A stretch of 64,000 nt of DNA from JALYYC01 sp963795805 (GTDB lineage Bacteria; Chloroflexota; Dormibacteria; CF-121). Location of the stretch: contig CAWCIV010000001.1 of assembly GCA_963795805.1 (NCBI GenBank), forward strand, positions 558,001 to 622,000. The letters are read 5' to 3'. The position numbers and the translations under genes were made by a program. Positions 43,472-52,094 of the stretch are shown here, one piece after another. The notes beneath the pieces are model-generated. The model was not told where the DNA came from and did not search any database. It saw only the letters and a list, made by a program, of their open reading frames with translations. Within the stretch, counting starts at the first letter, position 1. Every line of letters begins with the position of its first letter.

Positions 43472-44716
43472 GTGCGTGCCCTCCCGGGCCTCCTCGCCGT
43501 CGCGGTGCTGGCGGGAGCCTCATGCGGCCAGGCGCCGGCAGCCGGCTCGACGATCAAGGTCGGCGCCGTCTTCCCGTTGACCGGCCCCCAGGCCCCCCTG
43601 GCGCGCCAGGAGGTCACCGGCGTCGAGATCGCCCGTGACTTCGCCAACGCCGAGCGCGGCGCGAACGGGCCGCGCATCGACCTCGTGCTCAAGGACATCA
43701 CGACGGCGGCCGACGCGACGGCACGCGTCGAGGCGCTCAAGGCCGCCGGCGTGCAGAGCGTCCTGGGTGCTTACTCCAGCACGCTCTCGATGCCGGTCAG
43801 CGCGGCGGCGCAGGCGCGCGGGATGCTGTACTGGGAGGCGGGCGCCGTTGCCGACCAACTCACCGGGCGGGGCTACCCGCTGGTCTTCCGCGTAGGGGCG
43901 ACCGGTGGGAACCTCGGTGCGATGTCGAGCCATTTTGCCGCCACGGTGCTGGCGGCCCGGCTGCAGGTGCCGCCCTCGGCGCTCCGAATGGTGATCGTTC
44001 ACAACCTCGACGGCTACCCAACCTCGGTCGCGACCGCCGCGGCGCACCAGGCGATCAGCGAAGGATTCCCGGCGCCCACCCAGGTTCTCTACGACGCGAG
44101 CGTCCCCGATTGGGGGGGCGTGATGGGCGCGATTCGCGCCGCCAGCCCGGACATCCTAATGCTCTCCTCGTACATCGATGACGGCGTCAGGTTCCGCCGG
44201 GCGATGCTCGCCTCGGGCCTGCACGTCAAGGCGCTGATCGGGACGACCATGGCACAGTGCGTGCCGGACTTCGGCGCCATGCTTGGCCCAGACGCGATCG
44301 GCGTCTTTGCCTCGGACCGCCCGACCCGTGGCTTCAACCCGGGGGCGCTCAACGCGACCGGCCGGGCGATCTACGACCGCTTTGCCATGGCCTACCGGCA
44401 GCGCGCCGGAACCGACCCGACCGAGGAATCCCTGGCCGGCTTCGCAGCGGCCTGGACGCTCTTTCACGATGTCATGGGGCGGGCCAGGGACCTGAGCGCC
44501 ACCGGCCTTGCGGCGTCGGCGCGAAGTCTCGATCTTCCGGCCGGAACCCTGCCCAATGGCGCCGGCGTCCGATTCGCCAGCACGAGCGAAGCCATGGGGC
44601 AGAACCTTCGCGCCGCAGCCGTCATCTGGCAATGGCAGGGTGTCCGCCAGAGCGTTACGGTCTATCCACCGGTCTTCGCGACCGGGACGCCCGCCTTCAT
44701 CCCGCTCCCTCGGTGA
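43472..44716 (+). CDS. Branched-chain amino-acid-type ABC substrate-binding protein (Peripla_BP_6)
   Basis: Extracytoplasmic receptor of the LivJ family. A signal peptide with a lipobox-like site (AVLAGASCGQ) precedes IKVGAVFPLTGPQAPLARQE, the conserved first strand and helix. EALKAAGVQSVLGAYSSTLS and ASPDILMLSSYIDDGVRFRR are typical later blocks. It is 414 aa and full length. No permease or ATPase gene of the Liv type lies nearby; the next gene is a CPBP protease overlapping by four bases. It may therefore work as an orphan receptor or sensor. Confidence 0.83.
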   Translation: MRALPGLLAVAVLAGASCGQAPAAGSTIKVGAVFPLTGPQAPLARQEVTGVEIARDFANAERGANGPRIDLVLKDITTAADATARVEALKAAGVQSVLGAYSSTLSMPVSAAAQARGMLYWEAGAVADQLTGRGYPLVFRVGATGGNLGAMSSHFAATVLAARLQVPPSALRMVIVHNLDGYPTSVATAAAHQAISEGFPAPTQVLYDASVPDWGGVMGAIRAASPDILMLSSYIDDGVRFRRAMLASGLHVKALIGTTMAQCVPDFGAMLGPDAIGVFASDRPTRGFNPGALNATGRAIYDRFAMAYRQRAGTDPTEESLAGFAAAWTLFHDVMGRARDLSATGLAASARSLDLPAGTLPNGAGVRFASTSEAMGQNLRAAAVIWQWQGVRQSVTVYPPVFATGTPAFIPLPR

Positions 44717-45282
44717 TCGCGCTCCCGGTCCGACTGGGTGGCTCGGCGGCACGGGTCACAGGCCTGGTCCTTGCTGCGGCCGCCCTTCGCGCGCTCCTCC
44801 TGCCGCTCGGGGACGGCCTGAGCACGGCAGCATTCGGACTCTGCCTCGGAGGGATCGCGTGGGCGTGGCGACAGGAGGATTCCGGCGCCGATCGGTGGGG
44901 GATCGGGGTCTCGGTCATCGCGGGACTCTGCCTCGGCGTCGTCCTCCTCACTCCGCTGTTCGGCAGTGCCGTAAACGGGCGGCCACTCACTGAGTTCTGG
45001 GAATGGGGGGCCATCGCCGCCGCGATCGCGACTCTCGAGGAGGTTGCCATCCGAGGACGGCTTCAGCAGTGCTGGAGCCAGGAGGCGGGTCCGGTCGCGG
45101 CGATCGTGATTGGAGCCGCGGTGTTCGCGGCGATTCACCTGTCGCGCTACGGGGTTACGGCGATGCCCCTCGACTTCGCGGTGGGGCTGGCGCTTGGGGG
45201 CATCCGCGCGATCACCGGCCGGGTCCTGCCCGGAGCGCTCGCGCACATCATGGCCGATTGGGGCGCCTGGTTCTGGGCGTGA
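44713..45282 (+). CDS. CPBP-family intramembrane metalloprotease-like protein
   Basis: Membrane protein of the Abi/CPBP (Rce1-like) family. The three motifs are TLEEVAIRGRLQQ (E-E-x3-R), AAIHLSRYGVTA (F-x3-H equivalent) and ALAHIMADWGAW (H-x3-D). There are about six hydrophobic segments in 189 aa. The GTG start overlaps the preceding receptor gene and the stop overlaps the next gene. The substrate is unknown; family members act in protein secretion, bacteriocin immunity or signalling. Confidence 0.8.
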   Translation: MIALPVRLGGSAARVTGLVLAAAALRALLLPLGDGLSTAAFGLCLGGIAWAWRQEDSGADRWGIGVSVIAGLCLGVVLLTPLFGSAVNGRPLTEFWEWGAIAAAIATLEEVAIRGRLQQCWSQEAGPVAAIVIGAAVFAAIHLSRYGVTAMPLDFAVGLALGGIRAITGRVLPGALAHIMADWGAWFWA

Positions 45283-46007
45283 CGGCCACCCGCCGGGCGG
45301 GACTGGTGGCGCTCGCGGTCGGCGTGGTGGCGACCATGCTGATGCACGGGCGCGGGGCGGCGCCGCCGGTCTTCGACGGCATCGTGACGCCACCTTCCCC
45401 GTATCACTGGGCGTCGCCACCGCCCGAACTCCGATCCGGCAATGTGCCGCCGTCGCCGGGCGACGCCACCTTTCCCGTTCACAACGGCCAGGTAGCCGGC
45501 GGCAGCCTGCAAACCGGTGACGCCCAGGTCGTGATCTACTTCGGTGTCGGGCTCTTCGCGTTATCGCCCTCGGCCCAGAGCGTTCGATGCACCGTTACGC
45601 CGCTGTCGAACCCACCCCCGCCCCCGCCCGGGAGCCAGATCCGTGGCAACGTCTATCACATTCAGTGTATCGAGCAGCCAGGTGGCAAGGTCCTGACGGC
45701 GGTCGGAACATTCAACCTGACGATGCGGTATCCGAGCGGTCCGTTCAAGGAGATCCAGTACGACGATGGCGCCGCCTGGCACCCGCTGCCAACCACGACC
45801 GTCGGCGGAGGCAACCCCTTTGCCGGTGCCCGGCCTGGCGCGTTCGGCGACTTCGCCGCCACGGCGCCGGCGGGGGCGACCGGGCCGGGGATCCTCGACT
45901 TCCTCGGACGCTCCCTCGAGTTCTACGGCATTATCCTGTTCGTGGTCGTGTTCGGCGTGATCGCGATCGTCCAGGAAGTTCGTCGCCGGAGGAAGGCCAG
46001 GCAATGA
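45279..46007 (+). CDS. Hypothetical exported, membrane-anchored protein
   Basis: I do not recognise a family. An N-terminal hydrophobic segment (RRAGLVALAVGVVATMLM) can act as a signal anchor. The middle is a secreted, beta-rich and proline-rich domain (PSPYHWASPPPELRSGNVPP, then LSNPPPPPPGSQIRGNVYHI). A C-terminal membrane helix (FYGIILFVVVFGVIAIV) ends in a basic tail. The GTG start overlaps the CPBP gene and the stop overlaps the next membrane protein, so all are co-translated. Confidence 0.6.
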   Translation: MTATRRAGLVALAVGVVATMLMHGRGAAPPVFDGIVTPPSPYHWASPPPELRSGNVPPSPGDATFPVHNGQVAGGSLQTGDAQVVIYFGVGLFALSPSAQSVRCTVTPLSNPPPPPPGSQIRGNVYHIQCIEQPGGKVLTAVGTFNLTMRYPSGPFKEIQYDDGAAWHPLPTTTVGGGNPFAGARPGAFGDFAATAPAGATGPGILDFLGRSLEFYGIILFVVVFGVIAIVQEVRRRRKARQ

Positions 46008-47332
46008 CGCTGATCCCACTGCACGCGTTCGGCACGAGGTACGACCTGCCCGCGCCCCTGTATCTGTTTCTCCTGGGCGCGGGCGCGGTCGTCTTCATGT
46101 CGTTTCTCCTGGTTCTCCGGCAGCCGGTTGGCCGCCGTGTGCCATCGGGCGAGGATGTGGTGTCGGTTCGGCACGGGGCGAGCTGGCCAGGGTGGGTTAC
46201 CGTGGCGCTTTCGTCGCTGCTCGTCGCCATCGGCCTGTTCGGTACCCAGAGCACGCCGGACAACGTCGCCGTCACCGCCTTCTGGCTGGTGTTCTGGATC
46301 GCCGTCCCGATCAGCATCGCGATCGTCGGGAACTTCTGGCCGTTCATCAGTCCGCTGAACGTCGTCGCCCGATTGGTCGGCCCGCGTCCCCGTGTTCCGT
46401 ATCCAACTGCCTGGGGATTCTGGCCCGCGGCGGTTTTGTTCTTTCTCTTTGCCTGCGGGGAGCTGATCTTCAATGCCTACACCACCACACCGGCCGGCGC
46501 GGCCGTGGTGATGCTGGCCTACGGCATCGTTAACGCGGTAATGGCGTCGGTCTTCGGCGCCGAGACCTGGCTACGGCGCGGGGAGGTCTTCTCGGTGCTG
46601 TTCGCCACCTGGGGCCGGCTGGGCTATTTCCGCTTCGGGGAGCCCGGTCGGCGCGGGTTCCTCGGTGGTCTCACCCGTCCCTTCGAGGCGTCGGTCAGCC
46701 GGCTGACGTTCGTCCTGCTCCTGCTCGTCTCGGTGAGCTTCGATGGCCTCCTCTCGACCCCGAGCTGGAAGCAAATGGCAGGCGGGCTCCCGGAAAGCTT
46801 CAGGCCAGGCACCAGCGGCTACGTCCTGGTCCTGCTGGCGACGTTCGTCGCTTTGGTGGCGTTGATCTGGGGGCTGTTTGCCGGGTTCAGCGCGGCCGTG
46901 CGCGCCGTGGGTCGGCTGGATGCACCGTTCCTTCGGGTGATGTCGGGCTTGGTGCCATCCCTTGTCCCGATCGCCTTCGGCTATCTCGTCGCGCACAACC
47001 TGGATTACCTGGTGATCAATGGCCAGCTGCTCATCCACCAGATTTCCGATCCCCTTGGCACTGGAACGCTCAATCTCTTCGGCACGGTCAACTACGAGCC
47101 GAACCCAAACCTGATCCCGACGGGGGTGATCTGGTATTTTCAGATCGCCCTGATCATCGCGGTGCACATTGCCGCGGTCGTCCTCGCCCATAACTACCTC
47201 GGCCGGGTGGCGCGCACGGAGCGGCAGGGCAAACAGGCGGAGTGGCCCTGGATCGTGGCGATGGTCGGGTACACGATGTCAAGTCTCTGGTTGCTCGCGC
47301 AGCCGATCGTGCAGGAAGGCACCAAAGGCTGA
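46004..47332 (+). CDS. Multipass membrane protein, 'fenitrothion hydrolase'-annotated family
   Basis: This 442-aa protein has about eleven to twelve membrane helices. Its N-terminus (LHAFGTRYDLPAPLYLFLLG) and the block WPFISPLNVVARL resemble membrane proteins of GC-rich bacteria that databases often call fenitrothion hydrolase; I give that name only as a label. It stands in front of a CtaG-like protein, suggesting a copper or oxidase-assembly setting. The function is unknown. Confidence 0.6.
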   Translation: MTLIPLHAFGTRYDLPAPLYLFLLGAGAVVFMSFLLVLRQPVGRRVPSGEDVVSVRHGASWPGWVTVALSSLLVAIGLFGTQSTPDNVAVTAFWLVFWIAVPISIAIVGNFWPFISPLNVVARLVGPRPRVPYPTAWGFWPAAVLFFLFACGELIFNAYTTTPAGAAVVMLAYGIVNAVMASVFGAETWLRRGEVFSVLFATWGRLGYFRFGEPGRRGFLGGLTRPFEASVSRLTFVLLLLVSVSFDGLLSTPSWKQMAGGLPESFRPGTSGYVLVLLATFVALVALIWGLFAGFSAAVRAVGRLDAPFLRVMSGLVPSLVPIAFGYLVAHNLDYLVINGQLLIHQISDPLGTGTLNLFGTVNYEPNPNLIPTGVIWYFQIALIIAVHIAAVVLAHNYLGRVARTERQGKQAEWPWIVAMVGYTMSSLWLLAQPIVQEGTKG

Positions 47333-48141
47333 GCCTCCATCCACTGCATGCCAGCCTTTCGCTGACGACGTGGTCGCTGGACCCGACGGTCCTGCTCGGC
47401 ACGCTAGCGCTGGGGGCGGGTTACGCCTGGCTGATCCGCGGCCGTGGCCAGATCGCTGCGTGGTCACCGGTCGCGCGTCTCTACTTCGCCCTGGCGCTGC
47501 TGGCCCTGATCCTGGCGCTCGAGTCGCCGATCGATGTCGGCGGGGATCGCTATCTGTTCAGCCTGCACATGGTGCAGCATCTGCTGCTGGCGATGGTGGT
47601 GCCACCCCTGTTGCTCCTCGGCCTCCCCGCGGAGTGGTTGCTGCTCGAGCGGCTCCGGATCCCGCCCCTGGCCGCCATCGTAATTTTCAATCTTGTCCTC
47701 GCCGTCTGGCACCTGCCCTTCCTCTACGAGGCGACGCTCCGCAACGGACCAATTCATGTCGCGGAGCATCTGAGCTTTCTCGCCGCCGGGGTGCTTTTCT
47801 GGTGGCCGATCATGGCGCCAAGCACCCCCCGCCGGGGCCTCACCGCGATCGGGAAGATCGCGTACCTCGGCTTCGCCGGGGTGCCGCCCACGATCCTCGG
47901 ACTCGCCTTCATCCTGTCGCGGAGCGTGATTTACCCGTTCTATGCCGCGGCTCCGCGGGTCACCCCGCTGTCGCCCCTCGAGGACCAGGTGGCGGCCGGC
48001 CTCGTCATGTTCGGGCTGGGCAACCTCATCTATTTCGCGGCGATCGCGATCATGTTTTTCCGTTTGGATGACGCGGACGCCACAGCCGGTGACCTCGTCG
48101 GGAAGGCCCCGCAACAACCCCATGCCACAATGAGGTCGTGA
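47242..48141 (+). CDS. CtaG (caa3-type) cytochrome c oxidase assembly-like membrane protein
   Basis: Membrane protein of the CtaG/DUF1404-like family linked to copper delivery or cytochrome oxidase assembly. YLFSLHMVQHLLLAMVVPPL and IFNLVLAVWHLPFLYEATLR with HVAEHLSFLAAGVLFWWPIM contain the conserved His residues of the family. There are about seven helices. The start is unclear: the only canonical in-frame start is GTG 47242, 91 bases inside the preceding gene, while a CTG at 47329 (LSLHPLHASL) would be the natural N-terminus. The stop overlaps fur by four bases. Confidence 0.83.
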   Translation: MALDRGDGRVHDVKSLVARAADRAGRHQRLSLHPLHASLSLTTWSLDPTVLLGTLALGAGYAWLIRGRGQIAAWSPVARLYFALALLALILALESPIDVGGDRYLFSLHMVQHLLLAMVVPPLLLLGLPAEWLLLERLRIPPLAAIVIFNLVLAVWHLPFLYEATLRNGPIHVAEHLSFLAAGVLFWWPIMAPSTPRRGLTAIGKIAYLGFAGVPPTILGLAFILSRSVIYPFYAAAPRVTPLSPLEDQVAAGLVMFGLGNLIYFAAIAIMFFRLDDADATAGDLVGKAPQQPHATMRS

Positions 48142-48575
48142 CCCAGAGGACCACGGCAACCGAGGCGCTGCACACGTCCGGCTACCGCCTGACGATGCAG
48201 CGGCAGATCGTCTGGGATACCCTCCGGCAGGCCAAAAAGCATCTGAGCGCCGACGATCTCCTTGGGCAGATCCGCAAGCAGTATCCCCGTTTCAATGTCG
48301 CGACGATCTATCGATCCCTCGAGGTACTTGAGGAACTGGGGCTGATCAAGGAAACGCGGATTGGCGATCGCGGGTACTACGAGCTGGCCGAAGAGGGGAC
48401 TGATCATTATCACCTGGTCTGCGATCAGTGTGGTTCAACCCTGCATATCGAAGGTGATCACCTGGTGCCGGTGCTGCATCACATCACCGAAGAACACGGT
48501 TTCGTCGTCAGCTCGGCGGACCTCGTGGTGCACGGCCGCTGCGCCCGCTGCCAGTCGAAGGCATCGCGGCCCTAA
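48138..48575 (+). CDS. Fur-family metal-dependent transcriptional repressor
   Basis: Iron, zinc or peroxide-responsive regulator. The winged helix has YRLTMQRQIVWDTLRQAKKH and FNVATIYRSLEVLEELGLI. The dimer/metal part has DHYHLVCDQCGSTLHIEG and HGRCARCQSKA, giving two C-x2-C zinc pairs. It is 145 aa and full length with a GTG start. It sits between a CtaG-like gene and a MFS/VIT pair, and probably regulates these metal-linked genes. No clear Fur box was found by eye in its short upstream overlap. Confidence 0.9.
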   Translation: MTQRTTATEALHTSGYRLTMQRQIVWDTLRQAKKHLSADDLLGQIRKQYPRFNVATIYRSLEVLEELGLIKETRIGDRGYYELAEEGTDHYHLVCDQCGSTLHIEGDHLVPVLHHITEEHGFVVSSADLVVHGRCARCQSKASRP

Positions 48576-48581
48576 TCGCGT

Positions 48582-49832
48582 TTGGCGGCCGCCGACGAGG
48601 AAACGATTCGGACGGAGGCGCTCGTTTGGCCGCGTGCCGGCGGGCCACTGACCGCGCTGGTCATCATCAGCGGCAGTCACGCCGTCATCCACGCGTACTC
48701 GACACTGCTGCCGCTGATCTACCCGCTGGCGCTCACGGACCTGCACTTCTCGGTGGTCGCCCTCGGCATCATGGTCGCCCTGTCAAGCCTGGCCGGCGGC
48801 ATGCTGCAGCTCGGGGCCGGCGCCGTCACCCGCGTGATCCAGCGACACAGCCTGATCGGATGGGGCGCGGTCGCGATGGGCCTGGCCGGGGTGATGACTG
48901 CGACCGCGGGGACGTTCGCGCAGTTTTTTGCCGGGAACCTGCTGCGGTCGGTTGCCACCAGCGCACAGCATCCGGTCGGGAACTCGCTGCTGACGGACCT
49001 GTACGAGAAGGGTCGGCGTGGGGTCGCGATCTCCGGCCACGTCGCCGGCGGCAACCTCGGGACCGTGTTCCTCACGCCGCTCGCGGGCTTGCTGTTGAAC
49101 GCCTGGGGCTGGCGCAATGCGCTGCTGCTCCTGACGGTTCCCGCCACGATCGCCGGAGTAGCCGTCGTCGTGCTGATCCACGAGCGGACGCGACCGATCC
49201 GCGCGGGAACGCCCCTGGCGGACATGCTCGACGGGCTGCGGATGGTGCGGCGCTCCTCCGCGCTCACGATGATCTTCCTGGCCTCCCTGATCGCGGCCGG
49301 CGGGCGCGGCCTGGGCGTGGTCATCCTGGTGGTGCCGCTCTACCTCAAGCTGCACCTGCACCTGTCCAACGGCTACGTCACGGTGCTGTACTCGGTGCTG
49401 TTGATCGGGAGCGTGGCCGGCCCCCTGATTGCTGGTCCGCTGAGTGACCGGATCGGGCGGCGCCTGCTGTTGCTGGTCGCGTATCCGCTCAGCGCGGTGA
49501 CGACGGTGCTGGTGCTGCTGGTGCCGGCGAGCGGTCCGTGGCTCGCCGTAGCCCTGGCGGCGATGGGGCTGGTCGTCTACGTCGAAAGCCCGATCCTGCA
49601 GGCCTTCCTTGCCGACGAGGCGCCGGCCGCCCAGCGTGATGCGATCTTCAGCCTCTATTTCGCGGTGGCGTTTGGCGTGGGTGCACTCTGGGCTGCCGGC
49701 GTTGGCGCCATGATCGGTCCGTTCGGATTTGGCGTGGTCTTCCTGACGATGGCGAGCACGTATCTGCTGGCAGGCCTCTGCGTGGTCGCCATCCGTGAAC
49801 CGGCGGCCGCCCCGCTCGCGATGCGAGAATAG
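48582..49832 (+). CDS. MFS transporter (fosmidomycin-resistance-like exporter)
   Basis: Twelve-helix major facilitator permease of 416 aa. The helix 2-3 loop is ALSSLAGGMLQLGAGAVTRV. Helix 4-5 includes the NLLRSVATSAQHPVGNSLLT segment, which resembles Fsr-type exporters. The second half has PLIAGPLSDRIGRRLLLLVA, the repeat of the D-R-x-G-R-R motif. The start is TTG 48582, 6 bases after fur. The substrate is unknown; linkage to Fur and a VIT-type carrier hints at metal or siderophore-related export. Confidence 0.85.
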   Translation: MAAADEETIRTEALVWPRAGGPLTALVIISGSHAVIHAYSTLLPLIYPLALTDLHFSVVALGIMVALSSLAGGMLQLGAGAVTRVIQRHSLIGWGAVAMGLAGVMTATAGTFAQFFAGNLLRSVATSAQHPVGNSLLTDLYEKGRRGVAISGHVAGGNLGTVFLTPLAGLLLNAWGWRNALLLLTVPATIAGVAVVVLIHERTRPIRAGTPLADMLDGLRMVRRSSALTMIFLASLIAAGGRGLGVVILVVPLYLKLHLHLSNGYVTVLYSVLLIGSVAGPLIAGPLSDRIGRRLLLLVAYPLSAVTTVLVLLVPASGPWLAVALAAMGLVVYVESPILQAFLADEAPAAQRDAIFSLYFAVAFGVGALWAAGVGAMIGPFGFGVVFLTMASTYLLAGLCVVAIREPAAAPLAMRE

Positions 49833-49838
49833 CGCGCG

Positions 49839-50585
49839 ATGGCACAAGCCGACGCCGCCCGGGGAGGGCCGATTCATCCTCCGGATGCTCCGCAGGGCGG
49901 TCTCGGTCGCAAGCTCCGCGATATCATCCTTGGCGGCCAGGATGGCCTGGTCAACGTGCTGGGCCTCGTGCTCGGGGTTGCCGCCGCGACGGCGCAGCTG
50001 AAGGTCATCATCGTCGCGGGGCTCGCAGCAACGTTCTCTGAATCGATTGCGATGGCCGGGGTCGCCTACACGTCGGCGTTGGCCGACCGCGATTATTACC
50101 TCGCCGAGGAGGCCAAGGAGCGACGCGAGATCGAGGAAGTGCCCGAGGTCGAGCGCGAGGAGATCCGCCAGATCTTCCGCCAGAAGGGCCTCAAGGGCGA
50201 CCTGCTCGAGCGTGTGGTGACGGAGATCACCGCCGACAAAGACATCTGGGTCGACGTCATGATGCGGGACGAACTGCACCTGTCGCCGGTGGCCAAGGAA
50301 GGGATCGCCGGACGGGCGCTGATCACCGGGGTGGCGACGCTGATCGGGTCCTTGATTCCGCTGACGCCGTTTCTGCTTGTGCCGCTGTTTGGCGTCTCAG
50401 TCACGGTGGCGACGCTCCTGGCGGTTCCGCTGTGCGCGGCGGTGCTCTTCGGCGTCGGTGCCTACAAGGCCCTCACCCTCGTGGGGGACTGGCGGATCAG
50501 CGGGCTGGAGATGCTGGTCATCGGCATGGTCTCCGCCGGTGCCGGTTACCTCGTCGGCCGGATCCTGCACGTCAGTGGTGGTTAG
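49839..50585 (+). CDS. VIT1/CCC1-family iron/manganese transporter
   Basis: Membrane carrier moving Fe2+ or Mn2+ out of the cytoplasm. DIILGGQDGLVNVLGLVLGV is the first helix signature of the family, and FSESIAMAGVAYTSALADRD follows with Met and Glu residues of the metal path. A cytoplasmic acidic helical domain (EEVPEVEREEIRQIFRQKG) carries Glu residues for metal binding. Four to five helices in total. It follows the MFS gene by 6 bases in a Fur-led cluster, which supports a role in iron detoxification. Confidence 0.88.
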   Translation: MAQADAARGGPIHPPDAPQGGLGRKLRDIILGGQDGLVNVLGLVLGVAAATAQLKVIIVAGLAATFSESIAMAGVAYTSALADRDYYLAEEAKERREIEEVPEVEREEIRQIFRQKGLKGDLLERVVTEITADKDIWVDVMMRDELHLSPVAKEGIAGRALITGVATLIGSLIPLTPFLLVPLFGVSVTVATLLAVPLCAAVLFGVGAYKALTLVGDWRISGLEMLVIGMVSAGAGYLVGRILHVSGG

Positions 50586-50958
50586 GATCGGCAGCATCGC
50601 GACCACCCGCGGCCTGCATGGCGCGGGTGAGGACACGCTCCATGCCGGAGTGCGCGGCTAACACAGCTCCGAGCGCCTGGGCGCGCGCCCGGAGCTCGGT
50701 CTCCAGGTGACCGCTGACGGCGACGACACGGGGCGTTGGGTCGGCCTGACACAGTTGCTCGATGAGCGCCAGCTGGCGGTCCGGGTTGAGCGTGACCTGG
50801 ACCACCACGACGCTGCCAGGGTCCCAGCGGCGTTCTGACGCCTCCGGTGGCGTCACGGTCGTGAGCGGGAGACCCAGCCGTCGCGCCATCGCGCGAACGC
50901 GCTCCGCGAAAAAGAGGTCGTCCTGGACCACGTACAGACGCGGCGTCATCGACTCCAC
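50572..50958 (-). CDS. Receiver-like (pseudo-CheY) domain protein
   Basis: A 128-aa protein with the alternating beta/alpha pattern of a response-regulator receiver. It begins PRLYVVQDDLFFAERVRAMA, where the first acidic pair is kept. The strand where the phosphorylated Asp belongs reads SVVVVQVTLN and has no acidic residue, and a conserved Lys is not evident. It would therefore be a phosphorylation-independent pseudo-receiver. There is no output domain. It converges with the VIT gene (14-base overlap) and lies back to back with the zinc-ribbon gene. Confidence 0.55.
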   Translation of the reverse strand: MESMTPRLYVVQDDLFFAERVRAMARRLGLPLTTVTPPEASERRWDPGSVVVVQVTLNPDRQLALIEQLCQADPTPRVVAVSGHLETELRARAQALGAVLAAHSGMERVLTRAMQAAGGRDAADPNHH

Positions 50959-51016
50959 AATACGGCTCGGCCCAAACGGCTGCCCTTTTAGCTATCGCCA
51001 AACCCTCTTCGGCGCT

Positions 51017-51025
51017 TGCTATAAT
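51017..51025 (+). promoter_or_regulatory. Extended -10 promoter of the zinc-ribbon gene
   Basis: TGC followed by a perfect TATAAT (51020-51025) is an extended -10 element; no good -35 is seen. The leader would be about 80 bases and ends with the strong ribosome site AAAGGAGA before GTG 51113. Confidence 0.6.
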
Positions 51026-51112
51026 CCGCCGCGGGAAGTTTGGGTCGCGGGGCTGCGCCGGGCTTCCGGCGAAGACTCCGAATCCAAAGTAGAAAGAAAG
51101 GAGACCTTTGCC

Positions 51113-51403
51113 GTGAGCTTCAGCGATAGGACCTTAACCTGCCGTGACTGCGGACTCAATTTCGTCTTTACCGTCGGTGAGCAGGAGTTCTACGCCGCGA
51201 AGGGGTTTCAGCATGAGCCCTCACGCTGCCCGGACTGCCGCTCGATCAACCGCAACGTACGGGGGACAGGTCGCGCCAAGGAGCTTCACGAGGTCGTCTG
51301 TGCCGAGTGCGGCAAGCCGGCCCAGGTGCCGTTCACGCCCACCATGGGACGTCCGGTGTACTGCAGCGATTGCTTCGACAAGGTCCGAACCACCCGCCGC
51401 TAG
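51113..51403 (+). CDS. Small zinc-ribbon protein
   Basis: A 96-aa cytoplasmic protein with two zinc-binding modules. The first is CRDCGLNFVFTVGEQEFYAA with RCPDCRS. The second is CAECGKPAQVPFTPTMGRP with YCSDCF, which is the C-x2-C-G...V-P-F-x-P...P-V-Y-C-x2-C form found in many Chloroflexota and Patescibacteria proteins. The GTG start has an excellent ribosome site, so high expression is likely. The function is unknown; RNA or ribosome binding is often proposed for such ribbons. Confidence 0.8.
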   Translation: MSFSDRTLTCRDCGLNFVFTVGEQEFYAAKGFQHEPSRCPDCRSINRNVRGTGRAKELHEVVCAECGKPAQVPFTPTMGRPVYCSDCFDKVRTTRR

Positions 51404-51501
51404 GCAGTTTTCGGCCGGATCGTAACGATTGCCGTAATCCAGCGGGCGCAGCATCGTTTCAAGCGGCTACCAGGCCTATCGGCTGGTGTCCGCCAAACAA
51501 T

Positions 51502-52029
51502 ATGCGCGACGGACTGAACTTGCCGCTTCGCCTGGTGGGCCCGGCCGATGATGCCGGTCAACCACGGATTCGCCGCGTCGGCGGCCTCACGATCTGGGCC
51601 GAGACGCTCACCCTGCAGACGAGGGCGCCGCGTGAGTTCATCGACATCACGGCCCGGGTGGCCGAAGTTATCTCGCGCTCCGCTGTGTCACAGGGTTGGG
51701 TCGGGGTCTTCTCCAAGCACACCACGGCAGCGATCGTCCTGAACGAGAACGAACCGCTCCTGCTGGCGGACATGGGCGCGTTGCTGGAGCGGATCTCGGC
51801 ATCGACGGGCGTCTATGACCACAACGACATGAGCCGGCGCAGCGGCGAAATGGAGCCGAACGAATGCGCTAATGGCCACGCGCACTGCCAGCACCTCTTG
51901 CTCGGTGGCAGCGAGACCATCCCGGTCGCCGACGGCGAGATGGACCTTGGCCGCTGGCAGCGGATCTTCCTAGTCGAGCTTGACCGCCCCCGGGATCGCC
52001 AGGTCGTCGTCCAGGTCTTCGGCGCCTAA
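51502..52029 (+). CDS. YjbQ/UPF0047 family protein
   Basis: Trimeric beta-fold protein linked to thiamin phosphate synthase-like activity in E. coli YjbQ. The sequence has VGVFSKHTTAAIVLNENEPL, GHAHCQHLLLGGSETIPVAD and GEMDLGRWQRIFLVELDRPR, which are the conserved His-rich and W-Q blocks. The N-terminus is about 25 residues longer than usual. ATG 51502 follows a 98-base gap in which no clear promoter is seen. Confidence 0.87.
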   Translation: MRDGLNLPLRLVGPADDAGQPRIRRVGGLTIWAETLTLQTRAPREFIDITARVAEVISRSAVSQGWVGVFSKHTTAAIVLNENEPLLLADMGALLERISASTGVYDHNDMSRRSGEMEPNECANGHAHCQHLLLGGSETIPVADGEMDLGRWQRIFLVELDRPRDRQVVVQVFGA

Positions 52030-52094
52030 AATCGTCCTCGGCGCCGTTTCACAGCAGCCACCAGCCGGCAGCCATCGCGATCGAGGAGGACGAG

